The notes: generated from the sequence alone by a model not told the origin. 64,000 bases of DNA from Paragyromitra xinjiangensis (GCA_038503065.1 JBCAMK010000001.1:1736001-1800000); one strand, 5' to 3'; shown: positions 47,723 through 57,737, counted from the stretch's first letter. Numbers and translations: made by a program.

Positions 47723-48690
47723 CTAAATTGTGACAACAATATCGGCGCCGTCCGACTTTTTTGCGATCTTCACAATCTGCTGCCAGTCTCTCTCATCCCT
47801 AAGATCGACTACATATATCTTGCCGCCAATATCAACCTCGATATTTGCGATAGTTTCCTGTATTCTGAGGTAAAATTCCTCACGGATTTTCCGGGTAAAT
47901 GCTTGTAAGGAAGTAGTACCGTCGAGGTAAATGAATTTGATCTTGTTGGAACTGGCGAGTCGTGTTTGGAAAGCTCGTGCCTTATTGAATTAGTACCCGA
48001 AGGCTCTGGAAGAAGGGAACTACCACCAAGGAGGGTGCCTTCTCCTTCTCCATCGGCATCTTTCACTTCCTTTCCTTCTCTTTCTTCCTCTCCTTCTTCC
48101 TTATCCTCCTCCTCTCCTTCTACCTCTCCCTCTTCCCCATTCTCCTCCCCTTCCCCACCCTCATCCCCTCCTCCATCCTCATCCCCACTCCCAGTTTCCT
48201 CCTCCTTTGTGCCCTCTGGTTCCTGTATTTCTTCTTCAATCTCTATAGATTCTTCTCTCTCCCCGGAGATCGCTTTTTCCACTACTGCCTGCCCCGTTCA
48301 CCGCTTTGGGCGAGCAATCTGCTTGCCTCTCTCTATTCCCGCTGCCGTTCCGACGAGAGATTTCGTGAACTTCCTGATACTAGCCTCTTAATTATTCAGC
48401 TCCATCCCTTCTGAGGCTAAATCTCTGTACTGATTGGGATAGATAAGTACTTACGCGTTTGGATTTGCTCCATAATCCCACATCCTGTTCTTCCCTGCTC
48501 CCCAATATCGCTCGCCAACTCCACCATCGAGATAGTCATCAAGCCAATCTTCCCAAGCTTGGCCGTATTGGCTGGGTCCTCCTAGACCAACCGAGTTGCT
48601 AGGATCTTTTAGATCTGCCTTCACCTCCGCTAGAAGGAATGCCCACTCATCTTGGGAAAATCGTCTGTCGATGCGTAATTCTCACTACGT
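47723..48690 (-). pseudogene. Decayed gene with an acidic Glu/Gly tract
   Basis: Coding-like pieces on the minus strand: RRFSQDEWAFLLAEVKADLK and YGQAWEDWLDDYLDGG to GANPNA at a GTAAGT donor (48455); then EASIRKFTKSLVGTAAGIER with an in-frame TGA after ARPKR; then ISGEREESIEIEEEIQEPEG and a Glu/Gly/Asp-rich run to about 48060; then, past a TACTAAT branch site and AAG acceptor (about 47985), ARAFQTRLASSNKIKFIYLD to KIYVVDLRDERDWQQIVKIA and a TAG at 47723. No ATG precedes the first piece, the first splice does not restore frame, and there is an internal stop. Family not recognised. An active gene with unusual splicing cannot be excluded. Confidence 0.5.
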
Positions 48691-49033
48691 CCTTAGCCTA
48701 GGCACCATTTTATAGAAATAACGTGACTGTGCAATGCGGCAAGGGAGGGAGGTGGAAGAGACTTCGATAAGTGTAGTGGAGTTTGTCCTAGGGCAGATGT
48801 AGAACATGTAAATATATGAACTGTTGGACTGCCTAGCGCACCACATCACATACAATCACTCGGCAGAAGAATGCTACAGAAATTATGACTTATGGTTAGA
48901 TAATAGATAGATTTTTTATTAGACATATTCAATCAAGTAGAAGCTTCACAAGGCTTCCTCCTATTTGCTAGGACTGAGAGGATTAGAGGTAACCAGGCTC
49001 GTTTAGAAAACACTAAGAGCACTCACGGCCAAG
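48691..49033. other. AT-rich DNA between decayed gene and transposon relic
   Basis: No gene recognised. The outer end of the Tc1/mariner relic may lie here; I could not find its terminal repeats. Confidence 0.4.
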
Positions 49034-50021
49034 CTAATCGCCCCACAGAGCCCCAATTAAATTGATATCTGGCGACTGTGGGGGTAAATTCAGTACATCT
49101 ACTCCATTCCTTTCTCTACAAGCAATAGCCCACTTCTTATGGCCAGGTGCATTGTCCTTGACCACTTTAGTCCACCCATATAACTTGAAAGTCTAATGCC
49201 AGAATAGGATAGGGTGTGAGTCTAGTATATGCTCAGTGTAGACAGCTAAATCTACTGTCACCTTTGGTGGTACAAATATCAAGTCTGACTTCATAGCGCC
49301 GCAGAATGCCCCCCTACCATGATCCCTTGCCGCCCTGACCGTTCTCTAGTATCAATGCAATCTGGATGACCTTCTTCACCAGCACAGTGAATCACCATAG
49401 GTCGGTGATGGAAGCCTTCTGTAGAGTGTTATGATTCATCACAGTAGATCAAACGTAACCATTCTTCATATGTCCAATGAAGCCGCTCTTGACGCCATTG
49501 GACACGCTTGGCCTGATTCTGTAGTTGTACCCCAAAATTTTGTCGAGGCTTGCGCTTGTGATATCCCATTGATGCTATAACTTTGCGAACCAAATCAAGA
49601 GAACAGTTGTAACCCATTGCATCCCGAATTTCTTCCCAACTAAGACAACGTGTGTATCTATATCGTGTAACGAACTGACGCAGCTGTTCTTTCTCCTCAT
49701 CGCTGAACGTTGGTGGTTGTCCTGTTCGCTTTCGGTTGGAGGGTGAGCCATTTTGCTTTGCACGACGATATATTTTCTGACAGGTTCTCCGGTCCAGCCG
49801 TATCCGATACACTCGCTCCCTATATTAGCTTCTGCTGTCGCTAACGATATCATGCATACTTCGGCTTAGGATTTCTCTACTTCCTTGCCTATAGCAGTCC
49901 AGGACATCTGTGGTTTGGAGTGGTCACGCAATGCGACTATTTTGACTCTTTCATCACGGGTGGTCTCTCTTCCTTTAACATCGTCACCAAAGTGATCTTT
50001 GCGGGTCACTTTCAACTTCAT
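49034..50021 (-). pseudogene. Tc1/mariner transposase relic
   Basis: The minus strand reads KMKLKVTRKDHFGD then RDERVKIVALRDHSKPQMSW (first helix-turn-helix) from about 50021 to a stop near 49866. It then reads RIRLDRRTCQKIYRRAKQNG, FSDEEKEQLRQFVTRYRYTR, SWEEIRDAMGYN, WRQERLHWTYEEW and the first catalytic block LIYCDES at 49429. Past more stops and shifts come KVVKDNAPGHKKWAIACRER with the second Asp and PPQSPDINLIGALWGD with the third, ending at TAG 49034. This is the D-D-D/E arrangement of Tc1/mariner (DDE_3) enzymes. Several shifts and stops make it inactive. It lies about 250 bp outside the pogo element. Confidence 0.85.
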
Positions 50022-50273
50022 CTTTGGCTTGCGCTCGCTGCTTGTTGCACTTGCTTGCACCTGGGAGCTGAGCTGTAACCGATCTCCAAGTCTTGGTGCG
50101 CAGCCACCACGGCCTCCACCGCCCGGTGTCGACAGACTTATCTCCACACCCGAAGTATATATACCAGTATGTAGGTACAGTCGCTCTTGGGGTCACGAAA
50201 AGTAACCTGCAAAGCTGCACCCTGGATGTAGGGTAACGGGGAGTGGGCTTAGAGCTAGAGGTTTCTATGGCTA

Positions 50274-50313
50274 ACGAAAATTACCCAGAAACGGGTCACG
50301 GTGGGGAAACGGG
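50274..50313 (+). repeat. Left terminal inverted repeat of the pogo element
   Basis: Starts ACGAAAATTACCCAGAAACG. It matches the right end with one mismatch (A versus G at position 14). Confidence 0.9.
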
Positions 50314-50836
50314 TCATGGTCGGCAACGGTCCAACTAAGAGGAAATTTCTCTATATCGCAACAAAAACAAGCGACAACAGTAAGATAAAGTTATGAGAGC
50401 GGTATGAAGTAGAAAAGAACTATCTAGAGCTAGCTATAAAAAAATTAAAAAAAAGGCTGCTGCGTTGTTTTACCCCTTATGTCAAAACCCCGTACTTTTA
50501 TGCTCCCTACTAGATATTAGAATCCACCAGTCAGAACCCTAGGGCCAGGTACTCTTACCTGATGTATGTGAGGGGTAACATGTGTGTTCAATAATACATC
50601 TATCAGAGTTGAGTAATTCTCAGTCACTGTTGCTGTCAAGGGCACACAATGGTTCTGGATTTTGACTGCTCAACGAGCGTAGGCCTTCATGCTTCTTTTG
50701 ACGTTTCGCGACAGGAGGATCTTCGCCAGCGTTACGCGACCGCTTATTTTCTATTAATTAATATTAGTTTTGAACTATTGCACTGGTTTAAAGTAAAGCA
50801 AATAGTGATTTAACCTTGAGGGGTGTGGAGAAGCTT

Positions 50837-52799
50837 CATCAGCAAAAATTGATAAAGCCGCCCCGGCCGCCTGGAGGTCGGGGCGGTCGGGCGGAATGTT
50901 ACCCTTCTGTTAGGTAGCTGCAGCATCTCGGCGCGCCCTGGAGGCATGGTTTCTAGACCTTTGACCGCCTGGAGGAGGTCGTTTCCTCCTGTAGCAAGTG
51001 GTATAGTGGGCTGCTTCTGGGCGTGGGTGGTCCCTCGCTGCCGCAGAATTTTGGCAGCAGTTCGCCCTGTAGAATGGATTTGCACAGTATGCTTGTAGGG
51101 CCCGGAATATTCGGGAATCACTTGTATGGAACCAATATCATTGACAATTGCTTTATTCTATGTATCTATCTATATATCTATGTACAAATATCGAGGGCGC
51201 AGCTAAACTAGCTTCTGTGGAAGCTGCAGCAGCAAGTCGACGACCTGCCAGAGGCAGGCAGCGAATTGACCTATTGGCGCAGGCAGCGGAAGCTCGGGCA
51301 GCGAATCGACCTATTGGCGCAGGCGCAGGAAGCTCAGGCAGCGAATCGACCAATTGGCGCAGGCGCAGCTCAGGCTCAGGCAGCAGAAGCTCAGGCAGCG
51401 AATCGACCTATTGGCGCAGGCGCAGGCTCAGGCTCAGGCAGCAGAAGCTCAGGCAGCGAATCGACCTATTGGCGCAGGCGCAGGAAGCTCAGTCAGCGAA
51501 TTGACCATATGGCGCAGGCAGCAGAAGCTCAGGCAGCGAATCGACCTATTGGCGCAGGCGCAGGCTCAGGCTCAGGCAGCAGAAGCTCAGGCAGCGAATC
51601 GACCTATTGGCGCAGGCGCAGGAAGCTCAGGCAGCGAATTGACCTATTGGCGCAGGCGCAGGCTCAGGCGCAGGCAGCAGAAGCTCAGGCAGCGAATCGA
51701 CCTATTGGCGCAGGCGCAGGCTCAGGCTCAGGCAGCAGAAGCTCAGGCAGCGAATCGACCTATTGGCGCAGGCGCAGGAAGCTCAGTCAGCGAATTGACC
51801 TATTGGCGCAGGCGCAGGCTCAGGCTCAGGCAGCAGAAGCTCAGGCAGCGAATCGACCAATTGGCGCAGGCGCAGGAAGCTCAGGCAGCGAATAGACCTA
51901 TTGGCGCAGGCTCAGGCTCAGGCTCAGGAAGCGAATTGACCATATGGCGGAAGCGGAGGAGGCGGCGGAAGCTCAGGCGGCGGATCGACCATGTGGCGGA
52001 GGCGGCGGAAGCTCAGGCAGCGAATCGATCATATGGCGGAGGCGGAGGAAGCTCGGGCAGCGGATCGACGACCTCCAGGAGGCGGCGGAAGCTCAAGAAG
52101 CTCAGGCAGCGGAAGCTCAGGCAGCGGATCGACCATATGGCAGAGGCAGCAGAAGCTCAGGCAGCGAATTGAGCTGCTTGCTGAGCTCGCTTAGGCGGAA
52201 GCAAGCAGCCAGCGGAGGCGGAGGAAGCTGAAGCAGCGGATCAAAGCGAGTCTAGGAGGCATATCAGCGGGAATCATATAAACGGAAGCGAGACGTACCT
52301 CGGAGTTACTTTGCAAGCAGAGCTTAGTACTTCGAGCCTAAAAGTCACGATGTCAGCAAAGTCCTATGGTACAGCGAGGTTGAGAATGGGTGGGAGGGAA
52401 TAGGGGGAAGCAATAGTAGGAAGGACGGGAAGGAATAGGGGGAGGTGGAGATTGGTGTCTTACTAGGCGTTGCTTTGGCGACGACTTGGCGACGACTTGG
52501 CGACTACAAAGTGATGACTAAGCGATCTCCAGATTTTTGAAAATCGCTAAGTGCCTGGGAGGCGGGTGAAGTGAATTCTGCTAAGTCCCGAGTTCTCAGG
52601 GACTTAGAAAAATTCGATCGAACATTTGCTAAGATCTGCCTGCCGCCCAGCGCTGCCGGATGGTGGGAGGTCGCCCGGAAGCGCTGCAGGCAGCAAGTGC
52701 CGCCCGGGGAAATCGCAGCAGGCAGTAAGTGGCGCCCGGGTGTGGCAGGCGGTCGGGCGGAATATGTACCTATTGGGCGCAATTTTTTTTTTGCTGATG
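50837..52799 (+). mobile_element. CATCAGC-ended minisatellite element, copy A
   Basis: The sequence starts CATCAGCAAAAATTGATAAA and ends, read from the other strand, CATCAGCAAAAAAAAAATTG, giving short inverted ends of about 12 bp. It is flanked by TT on both sides (50835-50836, 52800-52801), a 2-bp duplication, and sits in the 3' part of the pogo transposase. It has no recognisable gene. Inside are a GC-rich left end (CGGGGCGGTCGGGCGGAAT), a minisatellite, then a segment with GCGACGACTTGG repeats, a hairpin (AAGTCCC/GGGACTT, 52583-52605) and another CGGTCGGGCGGAAT near the right end. Length is 1963 bp. Copy B is the same element inverted. I do not recognise the family. Confidence 0.82.
51250..52215 (+). 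repeat. GC-rich minisatellite in copy A
   Basis: About 20 tandem units built on GCAGCGAATCGACCTATTGG followed by CGCAGGCGCAGGAAGCTCAG. The short unit is 40 bp (starts at 51261, 51301, 51341). Longer variants of about 57-59 bp carry extra GGCTCA blocks (51341 to 51398 to 51457). Toward the right the units drift to GGCGGAGGCGGAAG. Neither unit length is a fixed multiple of three, and the long open frames here (for example 51354-52172) are repeats read through different frames, so I do not call them genes. Confidence 0.85.
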
Positions 52800-53727
52800 T
52801 TGAGTGCTTTCCGATGAGCTGCCTCAGCTTTTTTTCTTTCCTGCTCCAGGCGCAACTTGCGTAACCGATCCAAATCAGTCCGAGTTAGAACCCGAGCCTT
52901 GCTGATTTGTCTTTTATCGGTTTTGCTTTTCTTTTGTGAAGTTGTAATCTGGCGTACTGTCTCCTGAGCAATCGCTCTGTCAGCGAAAGCTACACCTGCT
53001 GCATTTGCCAGTAAATGACAGATTTGTTTTAGCTCATCCAGACTATTGGATTTCTCGGCGAGTGTTCTGAGGTGCTGGATCTGTTTGGTATTTGTTGGAG
53101 CTGAGAGCTGTTCTTGTGGGGCTGTTGAAAGGTGTTGAAGGATGTCCAGCACTTGGTGTCGTCTAAAGGGGAAGATTCCTGTGGTAGCAAAAGCTGATTT
53201 AACATTTTTCTCGGTAAATGCTGATCTCCGTGCTTTCATGAGAAGGGGAAAGAAGTTGCCTTTATTTAATCGCTGATATGGATGAGTCCGGGTCCAGAGG
53301 TCAAGCAAGTTGGAATAGTACTGCTTAAGTGGAGAAAACAAGCCAACGTCTAATGGCTGCAACAGATGTGTAGAGTGGGGTGGAAGGCACAGTAGGTGGA
53401 TGTTATGGTTAAGGCAATACTCGATAAATTCCAGAGTTAAATGAGATGAATGCCCGTCGATAATCAGGAGTCGGTGATCGGTAGTTGCTGTCCATAGATC
53501 AAAATGGGTTGAAAGCCAAGTAAAACCATGTTTATCATCGCTCCAACCCGTATCTGAAAGACCAAATGTAGCTTCTTCCCGTTCTTCATAATCATGATTG
53601 CCCATTATGTGTGATTTTCCCTTGTAAATCAAGTACGCAGGAATAACCTTTCCCCGTGCAGAAACACACTCCACAACTGACACCCATTCTCGGTTCCCTG
53701 GCTGCCGTATGCGTGATATTTTTCTTA

Positions 53728-55629
53728 CATCAGCAAAAAAAAAATTGCGCCCAATAGGTACATATTCCGCCCGACCGCCTGCCACGCCCGGGTGCCACTT
53801 ACTGCCTGCAGCGATTTCCCCGGGCGGCGTTTGCTGCCTGCAGCGCTTCCGGGCGACCTCCCACCATCCGGCAGCGCTGGGCGGCAGGCAGTACTTAGAA
53901 ATTTTCGATCGAATTTTTCAAGTCCCGAGAACTCGGGACTTAACAACAGAATTCACTTCACCCGCCTCCCAGGCACTTAGCGATTTTCAAAAATCTGGAG
54001 ATCGCTTAGTCATCGCTTTGTGGTCGCCAAGTCGTCGCCAAGTCGTCGCTTAGTCGTCGCCAAAGCAACGCCTAGTAAGACACCAATCTCCACCTCCCCC
54101 TATTCCTTCCCGTCCTTCCTACTATTGCTTCCCCCTATTCCCTCCCACCCATTCTCAACCTCGCTGCGCCATGGGACTTTGCTGACATCGTGACTTTTAG
54201 GCTCGAAGTACTGCTCTGCTTGCAAAGTAACTCCTGGTGCACGTCTCGCTCCGTTTATATGATTCCCGCCGATATGCCTCCTAGACTCGCTTTGATCCGT
54301 CTTCAGCCTTCCTCCGGCTGCTTGCTTCCGCCTAGCGAGCTCAGCAAGCAGCTCAACCCGCTGCCTGAGCTTCCGCTGCCTCAGTCAATTGATCGATTAG
54401 CTGCAGCAGCCTCCGCTGCCTGCGCCATATGGTCGATTCGCTTCCCACGAGCCTTCCGCTGCCTCTGCCATATGGTCGATCCGCTGCCTGAGCCTTCCGC
54501 TGCCTGAGCCTTCTTGAGCTTCCGCCGCCTCCTGGAGGTCGTCGATCCGCTGCCCGAGCTTCCTCCGCCTCCGCCACATAGTCGATCCGCCGCCCTGAGC
54601 CTTCCGCCGCTTCCTCCGCTTCCGCCATATGGTCAATTCGCTGCCTGAGCCTTCTGCTGCCTGCGCCATATGGTCAATTCGCTGCCCTGAGCTTCCTGCG
54701 CCTGCGCCAATTGGTCGATTCGCTGCCTGAGCTTCTGCTGCCTGAGCCTGAGCCTGAGCCTGAGCCTGCGCCTGCGCCAATCAGGCCAATTCGCTGCCCG
54801 AGCCCTAAGCTTCCCGAGCCCTGTGCCTGCGCCTGAGCCTGCGCCTGCGCCTGCGCCAATTGGTCGATTCGCTGCCTGAGCCTTCTGCTGCCTGCGCCTG
54901 AGCCTGCGCCTGCGCCAATAGGTCAATTCGCTGACTGAGCTTCCTGCGCCTGCGCCAATAGGTCGATTCGCCGCTGCACGAGCCTTCTGCTGCCTGAGCC
55001 TGCGCCTGCGCGTGAGCCTGCGCCTGCGCCAATAGGTCGATTCGCTGCCTGAGCCTGAGCCTGCGACTGCGCCAATAGGTCAATTCGCTGCCTGAGCTTC
55101 CTGCGCCTGCGCCAATAGGTCGATTCGCTGCCCGAGCTTCCGCTGCCTGCACCACATGGTCAATTCGCTGCCTGAGCCTAAGCCTGAGCCTGAGCCTGCG
55201 CCAATAGGTCAATTCGCTGCCTGCCTCTGGCAGGTCGTCGACTTGCTGCTGCAGCTTCCACAGAAGCTAGTTTAGCTGCGCCCTCGATATTTGTACATAG
55301 ATATATAGATACATAGAATAAAGCAATTGTCAATGATATTGGTTCCATACAAGTGATTCCCGAATATTCCAGGCCCTACTGTACAAATCCATTCTACAGG
55401 GCGAACTGCTGCCAAAATCCTGCGGCAGCGAGGGACCACACGCGTCCAGAAGCAGCCCACTACACCACTTGCTACAGGAGGAAACGACCTCCTCCAGGCG
55501 GTCAAAGGTCTAGAAACCATGCCTCCAGGGCGCGCCGAGATGCTGCAGCAACCTAACAGAAGGGTAACATTCCGCCCGACCGCCTAGACCTCCAGGCGGC
55601 CGGGGCGGCTTTATCAATTTTTGCTGATG
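53728..55629 (-). mobile_element. CATCAGC-ended minisatellite element, copy B (inverted)
   Basis: Same element as copy A in the opposite orientation: CATCAGCAAAAAAAAAATTG at its left end and ...CAATTTTTGCTGATG at its right end. It is flanked by TA on both sides (53726-53727, 55630-55631), a 2-bp duplication, and interrupts the transposase just after the first catalytic block. Length is 1902 bp, the difference from copy A lying mainly in the minisatellite. The hairpin of copy A is longer here (AAGTCCCGAG/CTCGGGACTT, 10-bp stem, about 53921-53942). The unique ends of the two copies look nearly identical by eye. Confidence 0.82.
54330..55235 (-). repeat. GC-rich minisatellite in copy B
   Basis: Same units as in copy A, read from the minus strand. 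The order and number of long and short units differ from copy A, and there are more point differences than in the flanks. This is as expected if the array has expanded and contracted since the copies separated. Confidence 0.85.
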
Positions 55630-56277
55630 TATCTTTCGTGCTAGGACTTTGTACTGCTTTGCTTGCCCTATAGCGAAACCCTTTTCATCGGCATTGTAGG
55701 TGTTGTCGGGTGTGATGTTAAATCTGCTTCGTACTTCTGATAGCCGATTAAAGAATTGGTTTATCGTATTTGGATTGCCTGCAGCCGCTCGCTCATTATC
55801 AAGTCGTGCAGAGTATCGATATGCGATATCAGGATGCCGATCTAGAAAGCGAGTAATCCAGTGATCTCCGATTTTAATATCAGATCTCGATATAGTGGGT
55901 GTGCGTTGATGTATGACGGAAGCTGCCATCTCATATAGATGTGACACTCTTGGTGGGATTCCTATATCATCCAATCGACCAACCCATGCCTCCATTGCAT
56001 CTTCCTCCTCTTGAGTCATCAGCTGCTGGTTTTCGTGAGCTTCCCATTTTGGTTTGCTTCTGCCGTAGTATCGATTTGTTAGGGTGGTTCTTGGGACGCC
56101 AAATTGCTTCCCAGCAGCCCGAATTGAGAGTTCAGAGTCGTCATGTAAGGCATTCAACGCATGCTGGATTCGCAATTCCTTCTCAGAATCTTGCCTTGCT
56201 TTTACTCGGGCCATCTTGTTCAGTTGTTGGGGCTTGGGGTAGCACGGTGATGCAGGCACCCGTTGCTTGACACCTGG

Positions 56278-56317
56278 CCCGTTTCCCCACCGTGACCCGT
56301 TTCCGGGTAATTTTCGT
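56278..56317 (-). repeat. Right terminal inverted repeat of the pogo element
   Basis: Read on the minus strand it starts ACGAAAATTACCCGGAAACG. Followed outside by TA. Confidence 0.9.
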
Positions 56318-56551
56318 TATAACTCTTGTTCGTCGCGGAGCCCAGCCGCAGAAAAAGAACCCGCGAAACACCGCAGCGCGTCCATAACACGGTTGATCCA
56401 CAAATATGGAACATTTTCATGCGGGACGCAAGGAGCCGCAGTGTAGTGCAACGCACACGAATGACCTCCAACAGTAGCCTTTACATAGCAACGACGACTC
56501 CCACCAACAATCCATTCACAAACTCCAGTACCTTTCATTTCATATCTCGCA

Positions 56552-57737
56552 ATGACTACCATAAAGGAATCAACCCAGCGCCTAAGTGGTGAACTTGAGG
56601 TCTATACGAAAATCTGGACGGTTAGTTATAGACGGATAGCTCCGTTAAGGTATTCTAGCTAACAAGCGAGCTACAGACTACTAGCTCGGAGCCAGTCGCC
56701 CATGTTTTCTTGCTCCATGGCTTCTCGGACCACTGTAGGCGCTCTATAATATAAATTCAGGCCCAAGCCCTAATCATGTTTAGGCAACGCGTACTACACA
56801 TTTCCGGAAACGCTTGCCTCTTGTGCAATCGAGGTCTTCTCTTTCGATCAACGCGGCTGGGGGCGGTCCTCTCTCTCGAAGAGTCAATGGGGCCTCTCCG
56901 GTGGCACACCCAAAATAATGGCTGACATTGATGAATTACTTGCTTCTCGTCTAGAAGCGCGTCCAAATATCCCTTGTTTTCTCGTTGGCCACTCTATGGG
57001 CGGTGGTATTGCCTTGACTTATGCGCTGCAGGGCAGCCACAGGGATAAGCTTGCGGGAACTATTGTGTGGAGCCCGATGCTACAGCTTGCAGATAAACCC
57101 CTTGGAATTATGGTAAGCGCTGGCAAGTTTGGAGCCAAGTTTTTACCAAACAGACAGATGGTGCAGAAACTGCCCCCTGCCTATATGAGCAGAGATAAAG
57201 GCGTCTGTGACGATTTCGCCAATGATCCGGTTCGTTAATCCTTCCAAGATACGGAAGATTTTTTTGCTAATTAGCGGGCGAGAGCCATAGCTGAACCATG
57301 ATACTGGCACTTTGATCGGCATTTCAGATATGCTGACTCGGGGGGAGAACCTACTGAACCCAGAGATCAGCGCTGGGTTTGCACCAGATAAACCTATCCT
57401 CGTTCTGCATGGATCTGGTGATAAAGTGACTTCCCCATCTCCCATTCCACTCATTTATGTTTCTAACTATCCCATAGGTCACGAGCTATGAAGCTTCCAA
57501 AAATTTTGTAGAGAGCTTAAATATCAAAGACAAAACCTTTATCTCCTATGACGGATGGTACCACAAATGTGCACTCTCTCCTTCTATCTTTCATCAAACT
57601 TATTGTATAATAAAGCTGACACTATTTGTGAGTATTTAGTGCATGCTGAGCCAGGTGAAGATAGGGTCAAGTTCGCAGCTGATGTTGCCGACTGGATCCT
57701 CGCAAGGAGCACTGTAGGAGCACCAGCCAAGTTATGA
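56552..57737 (+). CDS. Monoglyceride lipase (alpha/beta hydrolase)
   Basis: Six exons, 56552-56620, 56677-56734, 56784-57229, 57291-57425, 57478-57568 and 57640-57737, join to 298 residues, the normal size for fungal Yju3-type monoglyceride lipases. Landmarks are VFLLHGFSDHC (oxyanion hole), EVFSFDQRGWGRS, CFLVGHSMGGG with Ser113 as nucleophile, HDTGTLIGISDMLTRGENLL, LVLHGSGDKVTS with Asp235, and SYDGWYHK with His265. It hydrolyses monoacylglycerols to glycerol and fatty acid, at lipid droplets and membranes. The pogo composite ends 234 bp upstream, so its promoter may have been altered. All introns are in frame, with donors GTTAGT, GTAGGC, GTTCGT, GTGACT and GTGCAC, several of them weak. The catalytic triad is complete. 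Confidence 0.9.

Larger units (their letters stand above)
50620..56214 (-). pseudogene. Fot1/pogo transposase, interrupted twice
   Basis: The start is the ATG at 56214 (MARVKARQDSEKELRIQHAL). The first segment, 56214-55630, holds a psq-type helix-turn-helix (SIRAAGKQFGVPRTTLTNRY), a CENP-B-type DNA-binding domain (EEEDAMEAWVGRLDDIGIPP) and the first catalytic Asp in YNADEKGFAIGQ. Copy B interrupts it. The second segment, 53725-52800, has NREWVSVVECVSARGKVIPA, the second Asp in LLIIDGHSSHLTLEF and the third in HSTHLLQPLDVGLFSPLK. Copy A interrupts it next. The last segment, 50834-50815 and 50750-50620, has a 64-bp intron and ends ...PLCALDSNSD, TGA at 50620. With the insertions and one duplication each left out, the segments sum to 554 codons in one frame. 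No other stop or shift was found. As it stands the gene cannot make the whole protein. Confidence 0.9.
50274..56317 (-). mobile_element. Fot1/pogo-like DNA transposon, with two nested insertions
   Basis: Both ends begin, read inward, with ACGAAAATTACCC followed by a G-rich block (CGGGTCACGGTGGGGAAACG). They agree at all but one position over about 40 bp and partly beyond. TA dinucleotides flank the element (50272-50273 and 56318-56319), the target of the pogo/Tc1/mariner group. It encodes one transposase on the minus strand. Two copies of an unrelated element account for about 3.9 kb, so the element itself is about 2.2 kb, near the usual Fot1 size. The close match of the ends suggests a recent insertion. 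It ends 234 bp before the start of the monoglyceride lipase gene. Confidence 0.92.

Noticed and set aside
47966..48391. 141-codon Ser/Pro-rich plus-strand frame
   Set aside because: It is the reverse complement of the Glu/Gly tract of the minus-strand relic.
51148..52231. Several overlapping open frames of 100-270 codons in the minisatellite
   Set aside because: They are the same repeat read through different frames. Unit lengths (40, 57-59 bp) are not multiples of three and there is no start context, so they are not genes.
50837..52799. Helitron as identity of the inserted element
   Set aside because: It has symmetric inverted ends and a 2-bp duplication, and no CTRR end next to a hairpin.
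53709..55212. Long frames within copy B on both strands
   Set aside because: Same cause as in copy A: a GC-rich repeat without stops, inside a transposon.
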